Source of the DNA: an uncultured PS1 clade bacterium
GTDB taxonomy: Bacteria; Pseudomonadota; Gammaproteobacteria; PS1; Pseudothioglobaceae
Assembly (NCBI GenBank): GCA_937950605.1
Contig: CALFDA010000042.1
Span: 1-6,450, forward strand
Length of the DNA stretch: 6,450 nt
Direction: 5' to 3'
This document shows, one piece after another, positions 1 to 5,487 of the stretch. A program made the position numbers and the translations under genes. Each line of letters opens with the position of its first letter. The first letter of the stretch is position 1. The notes below the pieces were generated by a model. That model did no database searches, was not told the DNA's origin, and saw nothing but the letters and a program-made list of their open reading frames with translations.

Positions 1-168
1 ACATGCAATTTGTTCTGCTGTTAAATCTGTATAACAATACTTAATTACTTCTTTAAATTAATGCTTTAGTAATTATTGAACGATTGTAATGCTTGTTTTT
101 TGCATCATTATAACTATGCTTTAACATATTTTTATACATGCGTGGGTTGTTATGGTCTGAAATTAAAA
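1..168. other. Left-edge non-coding or degraded stretch
   Basis: No intact gene is visible between the window edge and the yciI stop. On the minus strand an ATG at 139-137 opens 28 codons (MYKNMLKHSYNDAK...) that stop at 55-53. A second frame, from about 57 to the edge, reads FKEVIKYCYTDLTAEQIAC without a stop. The two could be halves of one frameshifted gene, or the start of a gene continuing beyond the edge. The ATG has no Shine-Dalgarno sequence, so I do not call a gene. The segment is very AT-rich and holds a weak ATGC/GCAT hairpin near 92-112. Confidence 0.3.
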
Positions 169-468
169 TCACGGCAAAACTTTCTTAAACGGTTTAACAA
201 TAACACTCTCATAGGCTCCTGAAGCTAAATAAGGATCAGCATTTGCCCAATTTTGCGCGTCTTTGAGGCAATCAAATTCTGCTACTACCAACGAACCTGT
301 AAAACCCGCCTCACCTGGTTCATTATTATCAACTGCTGGGTATGGTCCTGCCAAAATCAAGCGTCCTTCATGTTTTAACATTTGTAAACGTTTGATATGA
401 GCAGGGCGCACCGCCATACGTTTTTTTAATGAGTTCTCCACATCTTGAGAAATAATTGCATACAACAT
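169..468 (-). CDS. yciI: YciI family protein
   Basis: This 99-residue protein closely resembles E. coli YciI (98 residues) along its whole length. Shared landmarks are the MLYAII start, the RPAHIKRLQ helix (residues 21-29, with His24), the EGRLILAGP strand (34-42), the GEAGFTGS turn (52-59), the NADPY motif (76-80) and the VKPFKKV tail. The family adopts a compact alpha+beta (dimeric ferredoxin-like) fold in the cytoplasm. His24 and Asp78 are candidate active-site residues, but no substrate is established for the proteobacterial YciI group. The ATG lies 15 bases after the dapB stop, with an AAAGGT ribosome site about 7 bases ahead of it, so it is probably the last gene of the kdsA-dapB-yciI transcript. 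The family assignment is firm; the biochemical role is unknown. Confidence 0.93.
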   Translation of the reverse strand: MLYAIISQDVENSLKKRMAVRPAHIKRLQMLKHEGRLILAGPYPAVDNNEPGEAGFTGSLVVAEFDCLKDAQNWANADPYLASGAYESVIVKPFKKVLP

Positions 469-483
469 AATAAATACCTTTTT

Positions 484-1215
484 TTATAAATCTAGCACAT
501 CTTGCATAGAATACAGCCCAGCACCTTTGTTTTCTAACCAACAAGCAGCACGCACCGCACCGTTGGCAAAGGTTAATCTTGACGAGGCTTTATGTGTTAG
601 TTCTACACGCTCACCTTCCATAAAAAAACTCACCGTATGCTCACCCACCACATCACCTCCACGAATAGTGGAAAAACCTATTGTTTTTCTGTCTCTAGGC
701 TTATCAATGCCTTCACGCCCATAAACAGCACATTTGGACAAGTCCCGACCTAAGGCGTTCGCCACCACCTCGCCCATTTTAAGCGCGGTACCAGAAGGCG
801 CATCAATCTTATGACGATGGTGTGCTTCGACGATTTCAATATCAGATTTTTCACCAATCACAAGTGCTATCATCTCCAATAACTTCAAAGAAAGGTTAAT
901 CCCAACACTCATATTTGGTGCAAATACAATGGGTATATTCTGTGCTACGTTATTGATTGATTGCAATTCATCATCATTAAACCCTGTTGTGCCAATTACC
1001 ATTGACTTTCCCGAATCTTGGCAGACTTCCAAATAACTTAGAGTTGCTTGCGGACTAGTAAAATCAATCAGCACATCAAATTGGGCTAAAACATTTTTTA
1101 AATCATCGCCTTTATCTAAGATAGCACCTAATTCAACGCTATTATTTTGTTTAATTGCCTTGATAATGGTTTGTCCCATACGCCCTGTGCTACCTGTTAC
1201 TGCAATACGCATCAT
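484..1215 (-). CDS. dapB: 4-hydroxy-tetrahydrodipicolinate reductase
   Basis: DapB reduces (hydroxy-)tetrahydrodipicolinate with NAD(P)H. This is the second committed step of the diaminopimelate/lysine pathway, which also feeds peptidoglycan. The Rossmann domain begins with the dinucleotide loop GSTGRMG (residues 8-14), followed by DFTSP (51-55) and GTTGF (75-79). The catalytic/substrate-binding signature EAHHRHKIDAPSGTA is complete at 130-144, with His132, His133 and Lys136 equivalent to E. coli His159, His160 and Lys163. The tail ASSRLTFANGAVRA is also typical. At 243 residues it is about 30 shorter than E. coli DapB. The loss is one compact gap in the N-terminal domain (around residues 33-42), as in other short DapBs, and no motif is lost. 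There are two tandem ATGs (1215 and 1212). A strong AGAGGAG lies 5 or 8 bases upstream, so either may be used. The first overlaps the kdsA stop by four bases. Confidence 0.97.
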   Translation of the reverse strand: MMRIAVTGSTGRMGQTIIKAIKQNNSVELGAILDKGDDLKNVLAQFDVLIDFTSPQATLSYLEVCQDSGKSMVIGTTGFNDDELQSINNVAQNIPIVFAPNMSVGINLSLKLLEMIALVIGEKSDIEIVEAHHRHKIDAPSGTALKMGEVVANALGRDLSKCAVYGREGIDKPRDRKTIGFSTIRGGDVVGEHTVSFFMEGERVELTHKASSRLTFANGAVRAACWLENKGAGLYSMQDVLDL

Positions 1216-2045
1216 AATTGCTCCTCTAAAAATCCGTTTTGTTTGGTGATGTTATCAATGTCTTGCAAAGATTTTAACAACTCTGCCATTTTATCAATTG
1301 GCACCATATTTGCCCCATCACTTAGCGCTTCATTAGGGTTTGGGTGGGTTTCCATAAAAAACCCTGACACACCTACACCTGCTGCCGCTCTAGCAACAAC
1401 AGGCACCATTTCTCTTTGTCCGCCTGAAGCATAACCTCGTCCTCCAGGTTGTTGCACCGAATGTGTGGCATCAAATACGATAGGGCAACCTGTCGAGCGC
1501 ATTATTGATAAACCACGCATATCAGAGATGAGCGTATTGTAGCCAAATGCAGTGCCTCGATCACAAATAGTGATTGATTTATTTCCTGTTTCATAAGCTT
1601 TATCCACAACATTAGCCATATCCCAAGGGGCTTGGAATTGGGCTTTTTTGATGTTTACAGGAATACCTTGCTTACAGACATTTTGAATAAAATTGGTTTG
1701 GCGCACCAAAAACGCAGGTGTTTGCATCATATCTACAACACAAGCAACCTCATCAAGCGCAGTGTATTCATGCACATCGGTTAATACATTCACTCCTACC
1801 TCGTCTTTAACTTTTTGTAAAATACGCAAACCTTCTTGTATACCTAATCCTCTAAAACTATCAGCACGGCTACGATTAGCCTTATCATAGGAGGACTTAT
1901 AAATGAAGTTAATACCTAAATCTTGAGTGATTTTCTTTAAATATGTTGCAGTTTCTAAAGCTAGCGTTTCAGATTCAATTACACAAGGACCTGCTATCAA
2001 AAAAAATGGCTGATTGATACCTACCTCAAAATCTAATAATTTCAT
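1212..2045 (-). CDS. kdsA: 3-deoxy-8-phosphooctulonate (KDO-8-P) synthase
   Basis: KdsA condenses phosphoenolpyruvate with arabinose-5-phosphate to give KDO-8-phosphate, the precursor of the inner-core sugar of lipopolysaccharide. The 277-residue TIM barrel carries IAGPCVIES (18-25), KSSYDKANRS (50-59), the TDVHE strand (89-93), RQTNF (115-119), CDRGTAFGY (161-169), FDATHSVQQPGG (191-202), METHPNP (231-237) and SDGANMVP (242-249). Cys21, His195, Glu232 and Asp243 match the four metal ligands of metal-dependent enzymes such as that of Aquifex aeolicus. The E. coli enzyme has Asn in place of the Cys and needs no metal. This is therefore predicted to be the metal-dependent class. A DAHP synthase is the main alternative, but length and the DATHSVQQPGG and SDGANM motifs favour KdsA. 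The ribosome site is weak. The gene leads the kdsA-dapB-yciI run. Confidence 0.95.
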   Translation of the reverse strand: MKLLDFEVGINQPFFLIAGPCVIESETLALETATYLKKITQDLGINFIYKSSYDKANRSRADSFRGLGIQEGLRILQKVKDEVGVNVLTDVHEYTALDEVACVVDMMQTPAFLVRQTNFIQNVCKQGIPVNIKKAQFQAPWDMANVVDKAYETGNKSITICDRGTAFGYNTLISDMRGLSIMRSTGCPIVFDATHSVQQPGGRGYASGGQREMVPVVARAAAGVGVSGFFMETHPNPNEALSDGANMVPIDKMAELLKSLQDIDNITKQNGFLEEQL

Positions 2046-2076
2046 CGTCTATCACTTATACAAAAACCCATCTTTA

Positions 2077-2093
2077 ATTATATCGTTTAAAAT
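2077..2093. promoter_or_regulatory. Divergent kdsA / trpC promoter region (-10 candidates)
   Basis: The 56-base divergent gap holds a perfect TATAAT on the minus strand (2082-2077), placed to start the kdsA transcript about 25 bases before its ATG. It also holds TAAAAT on the plus strand (2088-2093). That box sits so close to the trpC ATG (2102) that the trpC message would be leaderless or nearly so, which fits the lack of a Shine-Dalgarno there. Neither box has a good -35. The two boxes nearly abut, so the promoters would compete if both are used. Confidence 0.4.
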
Positions 2094-2101
2094 AGCCGAC
2101 T

Positions 2102-2902
2102 ATGACGAATACACCTGACATTTTAGAAGAAATTATTGCGCGTAAAAAACTTGAAATCACCGAATGCAAAAGCCAAATTTCAAAACAATATATGCTTGAT
2201 ATTGCTTATAACAATCGTGATAAGCGTAGTTTTTACCAAACCCTAAAAGACAAGGCAGAAGCAAAACAAAATGCAATTATTGCAGAAATCAAAAAATCTT
2301 CGCCTTCCAAAGGCGTATTGCGTGAGGATTTTGACCCAGTAGAAATCGCCAAAAGTTACGAAAAAGCAGGCGCAACTTGTTTGTCGGTTTTAACGGATAA
2401 AGATTTTTTTCAAGGAGACAATCAATATTTAGTTGATGTAAAAAAATCAGTATTATTGCCAGTTTTGCGTAAAGAATTTATTATTGACCCATATCAAGTT
2501 TACGAATCTAAAGCCTTGGGGGCTGATTGCATATTGCTGATTGCCGCATGCTTAAGCGATAAACAAATAAAAGACTTAGCAATGCGTGCTATTGATATTA
2601 ATTTAGAGGTTTTAGTTGAAGTGCACAATCAAAAAGAACTGCAACGCACATTGAAGTTATTGAACCCGCCTATGATTGGCATTAACAACAGAAATTTACA
2701 CACTTTTGATGTTTCTCTGGATACAACAATTGAATTGATGCAAGAAATTCAAGAGGACATTTTAATTATTACAGAGAGTGGTATTCTAACTGCAGAAGAT
2801 GTTAACTTTATGCGCGAGCATAATATTTATAGTTTCTTGGTTGGTGAAGCATTTATGCGCTGGGACGACCCAGGTTTAGCATTACAGGAGATTTTTAAAT
2901 GA
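2102..2902 (+). CDS. trpC: Indole-3-glycerol phosphate synthase
   Basis: TrpC closes and decarboxylates carboxyphenylaminodeoxyribulose-5-phosphate to indole-3-glycerol phosphate, the penultimate stage of tryptophan synthesis. This is the monofunctional 266-residue form, without the fused TrpF of E. coli. The (beta/alpha)8 barrel has all expected active-site strands: AEIKKSSPSKG (61-71, with Glu62 and Lys64), SVLTDKDFFQG (95-105), LRKEFIIDPYQ (122-132, with Lys124), LVEVH (171-175, with Glu173), GINNRNL (193-199, with Asn196) and ITESGI (223-228, with Glu225 and Ser226). The N-terminal PDILEEIIARKK is the usual start for this family and supports the ATG at 2102 despite the missing ribosome site. 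The stop overlaps the next ATG by four bases. No other trp gene is in the window. Confidence 0.97.
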   Translation: MTNTPDILEEIIARKKLEITECKSQISKQYMLDIAYNNRDKRSFYQTLKDKAEAKQNAIIAEIKKSSPSKGVLREDFDPVEIAKSYEKAGATCLSVLTDKDFFQGDNQYLVDVKKSVLLPVLRKEFIIDPYQVYESKALGADCILLIAACLSDKQIKDLAMRAIDINLEVLVEVHNQKELQRTLKLLNPPMIGINNRNLHTFDVSLDTTIELMQEIQEDILIITESGILTAEDVNFMREHNIYSFLVGEAFMRWDDPGLALQEIFK

Positions 2903-3312
2903 ACACAGTAATAAAATGGATTGACGACATGATGATGGTTGGAGAATCAGATAGCGGGCATGCGATTGTGATGGACGGCCCTAAAAACTTAGGCGGTAAA
3001 GATTTAGGTATACGTCCAATGGAGATGTTGTTACTTGGTATGGGTGGTTGCACCACTGTTGATGTAGTATCAACACTGAAAAAAATGCGTCAATCAATAC
3101 GAGATTGTCGCGCTGAAATCTCTGCTGAGCGTGCTAACGAGCATCCAAAAATATTTACTAAAATCCACATTCACTTTGTGGTTGAGGGCACTAATTTAAA
3201 CAATCAAAAAGTTGCCAAGGCAATTAGTCTATCTGCTGATAAATATTGTTCCGCCTCAATTATGCTTGGTAGGAGCGCTATCATTACACACGATTTTGAA
3301 ATCTGTGAATAA
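2899..3312 (+). CDS. yhfA: OsmC family protein, YhfA-like
   Basis: This 137-residue protein aligns along its length with E. coli YhfA: VKW-type start, GESDSGHAIVMDG (15-27), RPMEMLLLGMGGCTTVDVV (39-57), HPKIFTKIHIHF (82-93), LSADKYCSASIMLG (111-124) and ITHDFE (129-134). Cys51 and Cys117 are the two conserved cysteines. In Ohr/OsmC relatives they form the thiol pair that reduces organic hydroperoxides. The YhfA branch has no settled physiological substrate, so peroxidase activity is inferred. A clear AGGAG (2886-2890) lies 8 bases before the ATG, inside the end of trpC, and the ATGA overlap suggests coupled translation. A functional tie to tryptophan synthesis is not obvious. The arrangement may simply be compaction. 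Confidence 0.93.
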   Translation: MNTVIKWIDDMMMVGESDSGHAIVMDGPKNLGGKDLGIRPMEMLLLGMGGCTTVDVVSTLKKMRQSIRDCRAEISAERANEHPKIFTKIHIHFVVEGTNLNNQKVAKAISLSADKYCSASIMLGRSAIITHDFEICE

Positions 3313-3526
3313 TACTTGGGGATGGCTAGGTACAGTGGCTGGCGTTGTTGGCGGTATATTGGTTGCGCTTAACTTCGGATATTCGAAATTTGGTTATATT
3401 TTTTTTATGGTGTCAGCCGTTAGTTGGACGATTCAAGGCAATAAAAATAACGATAAATCATTGGTTTTATTAAATGTTGTTTTTATTTTTGTCAATACAT
3501 TAGGTATTTATCGTTGGTTTTTTTAA
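3305..3526 (+). CDS. Small three-helix membrane protein, unknown function
   Basis: The 73-residue product is hydrophobic, with three predicted membrane helices at about 6-23, 29-45 and 51-69, separated by short polar turns (SK near 27; GNKNNDK at 45-51). It ends in IYRWFF. Size and three-helix layout recall half-transporters such as SemiSWEET or a fragment of PnuC-type carriers, and NVVFIFVNTLGIYRW resembles the last helix of PnuC-like proteins. No signature is decisive, so no function is claimed. A longer reading from the ATG at 3212 only adds residues that overlap yhfA in another frame. I chose the GTG at 3305, which overlaps the yhfA stop by eight bases; a TTG at 3296 is the alternative. 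No Shine-Dalgarno is close, so reinitiation after yhfA is likely. Confidence 0.7.
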   Translation: MNNTWGWLGTVAGVVGGILVALNFGYSKFGYIFFMVSAVSWTIQGNKNNDKSLVLLNVVFIFVNTLGIYRWFF

Positions 3527-3564
3527 AAAATCAGCAATATAACTCCTCAAAACCCAAATATTGC

Positions 3565-3593
3565 AAAATACATGCTTTTTTGCTTGCATTTTT
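3565..3593 (+). terminator. Possible terminator of the trpC-yhfA-membrane protein run
   Basis: About 38 bases after the last stop, an A-tract arm (AAAATACATGC), a T6 loop and a return arm (GCTTGCATTTTT) form an imperfect hairpin of nine pairs with two mismatches. The A-tract pairs with the T-tract, as in bidirectional AT-rich terminators. No separate U-run follows, so this is tentative. Confidence 0.4.
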
Positions 3594-3597
3594 GACA

Positions 3598-3709
3598 AAA
3601 TCCTATCAAAGTATTGCAATGCACAATGCACATTGTTTATAACATATTACTGTTTAGGGATGAGTAGTATAGGATTTGTTGTTCCCTGAAATTTACAACG
3701 CCACAACAT
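3598..3709. repeat. Palindromic intergenic segment downstream of tRNA-Pro
   Basis: AAATCCTAT (3598-3606) is matched by its exact complement ATAGGATTT (3669-3677), 62 bases apart. TTAGGGA (3654-3660) pairs, with one mismatch, with TCCCTGA (3683-3689). Between them AATGCAC occurs twice in tandem (3618-3624, 3625-3631). On the minus strand an ATG at 3709 opens 20 codons (MLWRCKFQGTTNP...) ending at 3647. That frame is open back to the tRNA, but the piece is too short to call a gene. The layout suggests a remnant of a small repeat element, but I cannot tell whether other copies exist in the genome. Confidence 0.35.
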
Positions 3710-3724
3710 CAACACTGCTATAAA

Positions 3725-3745
3725 TTTCAAATTATTGATTTGAAA
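3725..3745 (-). terminator. Possible tRNA-Pro terminator hairpin
   Basis: A perfect 8-bp AT-rich stem (TTTCAAAT / ATTTGAAA, 5-base loop) lies 10 bases beyond the encoded CCA end of the tRNA. On the tRNA strand it follows a T-rich stretch and is itself followed by TTTATAG. The stem is weak and the U-run poor. Confidence 0.3.
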
Positions 3746-3755
3746 ATAAAAAATA

Positions 3756-3832
3756 TGGTCGGAGTGGAGGGATTTGAACCCCCGACCACCTGGTCCCAAA
3801 CCAGACACGCTACCAAACTGCGCTACACTCCG
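3756..3832 (-). tRNA. tRNA-Pro (anticodon UGG)
   Basis: The 77-base gene, read on the minus strand, folds as a standard cloverleaf. The 7-bp acceptor CGGAGTG pairs with CACTCCG, the discriminator is A, and CCA is encoded. The D arm contains GCGCAGTTTGGTAGCG. The anticodon stem CTGGT/ACCAG holds the loop TTTGGGA with anticodon TGG at 3798-3796. The T arm carries GGTTCAAATCC. It is very close to E. coli proM and reads CCN proline codons. It is a single gene with its own promoter, just downstream of dnaQ. Confidence 0.97.
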
Positions 3833-3846
3833 AAAGACTAGCGACG

Positions 3847-3874
3847 ATTATACTTTGTTAGCATTTGTAGTCAA
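3847..3874 (-). promoter_or_regulatory. Sigma-70 promoter of tRNA-Pro
   Basis: On the minus strand a TTGACT -35 (3874-3869) and a perfect TATAAT -10 (3852-3847) are 16 bases apart. They end 14 bases before the tRNA 5' end. A CGTCGC discriminator follows the -10, typical of stable-RNA promoters under growth-rate/stringent control. A 6-bp inverted repeat (AGCATT / AATGCT, 3860-3878) spans the -35. Confidence 0.75.
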
Positions 3875-3885
3875 TGCTGATTTTA

Positions 3886-4551
3886 TTAAGAATGCTCAAA
3901 ATAGTTATTATGTGCTTCAAGTTCTGCTTTATTAGCTAAAATTACTTTAATTTTGGCACGGTTAGTGTCGATTTTTGATATTGCAGAACTATTATTTTGC
4001 TTGTTGTATTGATTTTCACTAAATAAATTAGACTGTCCGCCAGTCATCGCTAAGTATACTTGCGCTAAAATTTGTGCATCTAACAATGCACCATGAACCG
4101 TGCGCGCACTAGCATCAATTTCAAAACGTCGACAAAGTGCATCAAGATTATGTTGGGTGCCAGGACGTTGTTTTTTAGAAATTTCTAAAGAGTCTATAAC
4201 AGCGCAGCTGTCTTCAATGGTTTGATTAACGCCCATAAGTGCCAATTCGTGATTTAAAAAACCCAGATCAAATGCTGCGTTATGAATAACCAAAGTAGCA
4301 CCTTCAATGTATTCTAAAAATTCTTCAGCAATTTCTTCGAATTTTGGCTTGTCTTTTAAAAAACTATCTTTAATGCCATGAATTTTTTCAGAGTCACCAA
4401 CTAGACGCTCGGGTTGAATATATTGGTGGTATTCATTGCCTTGAATAATTTCTCTATTAACAATCTCGGTGCAACCAATTTCAATTATACGATGACCTTC
4501 AGAAGGCTCAATGCCAGTTGTCTCAGTATCCAACACCACTAGTCTAGTCAT
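3886..4551 (-). CDS. dnaQ: DNA polymerase III epsilon subunit (3'-5' proofreading exonuclease)
   Basis: DnaQ removes mismatched 3' nucleotides behind the replicative polymerase. The DEDDh exonuclease core is complete in this 221-residue protein: Exo I DTETTG (Asp8, Glu10), Exo II IHNAAFDLGFL (Asp95) and Exo III HGALLDA (His153, Asp158). After the nuclease domain, QSNLF at 173-177 fits the beta-clamp binding motif found there in epsilon. This is followed by a short linker and a basic, helix-prone tail that in the family contacts the alpha subunit. E. coli DnaQ is 243 residues, so the linker/tail is somewhat short. The start is GTG (4554) or the adjoining ATG (4551). AAGGGA lies 7 bases before the ATG and only 4 before the GTG, so ATG is preferred. 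It diverges from rpoZ; E. coli has rnhA as the divergent neighbour instead. Confidence 0.96.
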   Translation of the reverse strand: MTRLVVLDTETTGIEPSEGHRIIEIGCTEIVNREIIQGNEYHQYIQPERLVGDSEKIHGIKDSFLKDKPKFEEIAEEFLEYIEGATLVIHNAAFDLGFLNHELALMGVNQTIEDSCAVIDSLEISKKQRPGTQHNLDALCRRFEIDASARTVHGALLDAQILAQVYLAMTGGQSNLFSENQYNKQNNSSAISKIDTNRAKIKVILANKAELEAHNNYFEHS

Positions 4552-4617
4552 CACAATGTCCCTTAGTTAGGTTTTCGTGTAAAATCGCCCATTTTATCTT
4601 ATTTGTAAGTTGAAATT

Positions 4618-4836
4618 ATGGCAAGAGTAACCGTTGAAGAATGTCTAGATTTTGTTCAAAATCGTTTTGAATTGGTGTTAGTGGCCGCCAAACGTGCGCA
4701 TCAACTAAATTCTGGAGGTCATAAATCAACCTTAGATGTCGGCAAGGATAAAGCAAGCGTTGTTGCGCTTAGGGAAATCGAGAAAGGTTTGATTGATGCG
4801 TCAATCTTAAGTGAGACTTATAAAATAGAAGAATAA
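4618..4836 (+). CDS. rpoZ: RNA polymerase omega subunit
   Basis: Omega binds the C-terminal end of beta-prime and aids assembly of RNA polymerase. In E. coli it also forms part of a ppGpp site. MARVTVEECL at the start, NRFELVLVAAKRA (15-27), KDKASVVALREIEKG (43-57) and the following LIDASIL are all diagnostic. The protein has 72 residues against 91 in E. coli. The missing part is the poorly conserved C-terminal tail, so it is probably functional. ATG is the only sensible start. The ribosome site is weak (TAAGTTGA), and a TAAAAT -10 candidate lies at 4580-4585 without a good -35. The usual gmk-rpoZ-spoT arrangement is absent: rpoZ stands alone, diverging from dnaQ and followed by a terminator. 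Confidence 0.96.
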   Translation: MARVTVEECLDFVQNRFELVLVAAKRAHQLNSGGHKSTLDVGKDKASVVALREIEKGLIDASILSETYKIEE

Positions 4837-4868
4837 ACAACTGCGCAACAAAAAGCATAATATGTTGC

Positions 4869-4898
4869 TCAAATTAATTTTGAATTTGACTTTTTGTT
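4869..4898 (+). terminator. rpoZ terminator
   Basis: A perfect 7-bp stem (TCAAATT / AATTTGA, 7-base loop, 4869-4889) is followed at once by CTTTTTGTTATTT. The downstream CTTTTTGTT (4890-4898) is also the exact complement of AACAAAAAG at 4847-4855, giving an outer 9-bp stem around the hairpin. The stem is AT-rich, so strength is uncertain. Confidence 0.5.
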
Positions 4899-4966
4899 AT
4901 TTAAATCCCTGACTTGGCACATGTATATTTTTTTGGTATAGCTCGTCCCATCATTTACCTCTATCA

Positions 4967-5227
4967 TCAGTAAATCTTATTGATATTAAACCTTGCTCGA
5001 TGAAAACCCTGATTCTCTTCATACTGATAGTCTAGCCCTTGGTTTGTCCAAAGTTTCCAATTTTTTCTGTTGTAGGTTGTGTATGGGGCAAAATCATCAA
5101 CCATGTAAAAATTATCACCCATGTATTTGTAATACCCACCATTATCGCTTTTTCCACCATCATGTGCAAAAGCACTATTAATAGCAAGTGATAAAATTAT
5201 CAAAACAAGTTTATTCGCTACCTTCAT
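4967..5227 (-). CDS. Small secreted protein, unknown function
   Basis: The 86-residue product starts with a clear Sec signal peptide: basic MKVANK, a hydrophobic core LVLIILSLAI, then NSAFA with predicted cleavage after Ala21. The mature 65 residues begin HDGGKSDNGG and are rich in tyrosine (9) and asparagine (8). They have two tryptophans, no cysteine and no further hydrophobic segment, so a soluble periplasmic or secreted protein is expected. I recognise no family. The YYKYMGDNFYMVDDF segment may be a beta hairpin. No Shine-Dalgarno precedes the ATG. TAGAAT at 5262-5257 is a possible -10. The gene converges on rpoZ and lies next to the decayed region, so it may be a lineage-specific gene. 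The signal peptide and clean frame argue that it is real. Confidence 0.65.
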   Translation of the reverse strand: MKVANKLVLIILSLAINSAFAHDGGKSDNGGYYKYMGDNFYMVDDFAPYTTYNRKNWKLWTNQGLDYQYEENQGFHRARFNINKIY

Positions 5228-5453
5228 AATAAAAATTCATTGTTTAAGATGGGCGGATTCTACACTAATTTATGCATGCTTAATACCCCAGATTTGCTAT
5301 ATAGTTTGTGTTATAAGATTGTAAATATACCCAAGGTTTTCAGGTCAATAATATTTAAAACAATATAAAAATCCGAGCAAATCAATCTTTTGAATTTAGA
5401 TGATGGTAATTTTAGTAATGGCTATCGTTTGGCGTTTTAGAGCATTTATACAA
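5228..5453. other. Non-coding gap between secreted protein and purK remnant
   Basis: No gene is visible. The plus strand has one readable stretch, LLNLDDGNFSNGYRLAF followed by a stop at 5437-5439 and then the hairpin at 5463-5478. It could be the tail of a lost convergent gene, but only about 20 codons are open before an upstream stop. Confidence 0.3.
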
Positions 5454-5487
5454 GCAAAAATTAAGGCAAAAAAGCCTTTAGTTTTTT
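5454..5487. terminator. Bidirectional terminator at the purK 3' end
   Basis: AAGGC-A6-GCCTT (5463-5478) forms a tight hairpin with T-runs on both sides: TTAGTTTTTT on the plus strand and AATTTTTGC on the minus strand. On the minus strand the stem overlaps the purK stop codon (5463-5461). It is probably the original purK terminator, kept while the gene decayed. Confidence 0.6.

Noticed and set aside
527..724. Plus-strand open frame of 65 codons
   Set aside because: It is an antisense shadow of dapB, whose motifs are complete on the other strand; it has no recognisable domain.
1147..1434. Plus-strand open frame of 95 codons across the dapB/kdsA junction
   Set aside because: It lies antisense to two well-supported genes and has no family resemblance.
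1693..1890. Plus-strand open frame inside kdsA
   Set aside because: Antisense shadow of the conserved KdsA barrel.
3212..3304. Extended N-terminus for the small membrane protein from an ATG at 3212
   Set aside because: The added residues are an out-of-frame reading of conserved yhfA sequence; GTG 3305 gives a normal short overlap and a membrane-helix start.
3565..3631. CRISPR-like or tandem repeat array
   Set aside because: Only two 7-base AATGCAC units and simple hairpin arms are present, with no regular repeat-spacer spacing.
4845..4866. GCAACA/TGTTGC hairpin as the main rpoZ terminator
   Set aside because: It has a 12-base loop and no U-run; the hairpin at 4869-4889 followed by CTTTTT is better.
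4993..5181. Plus-strand open frame antisense to the secreted protein
   Set aside because: The minus-strand frame has a convincing signal peptide; this frame is Cys/His-rich only by mirror of Tyr/Asn codons.
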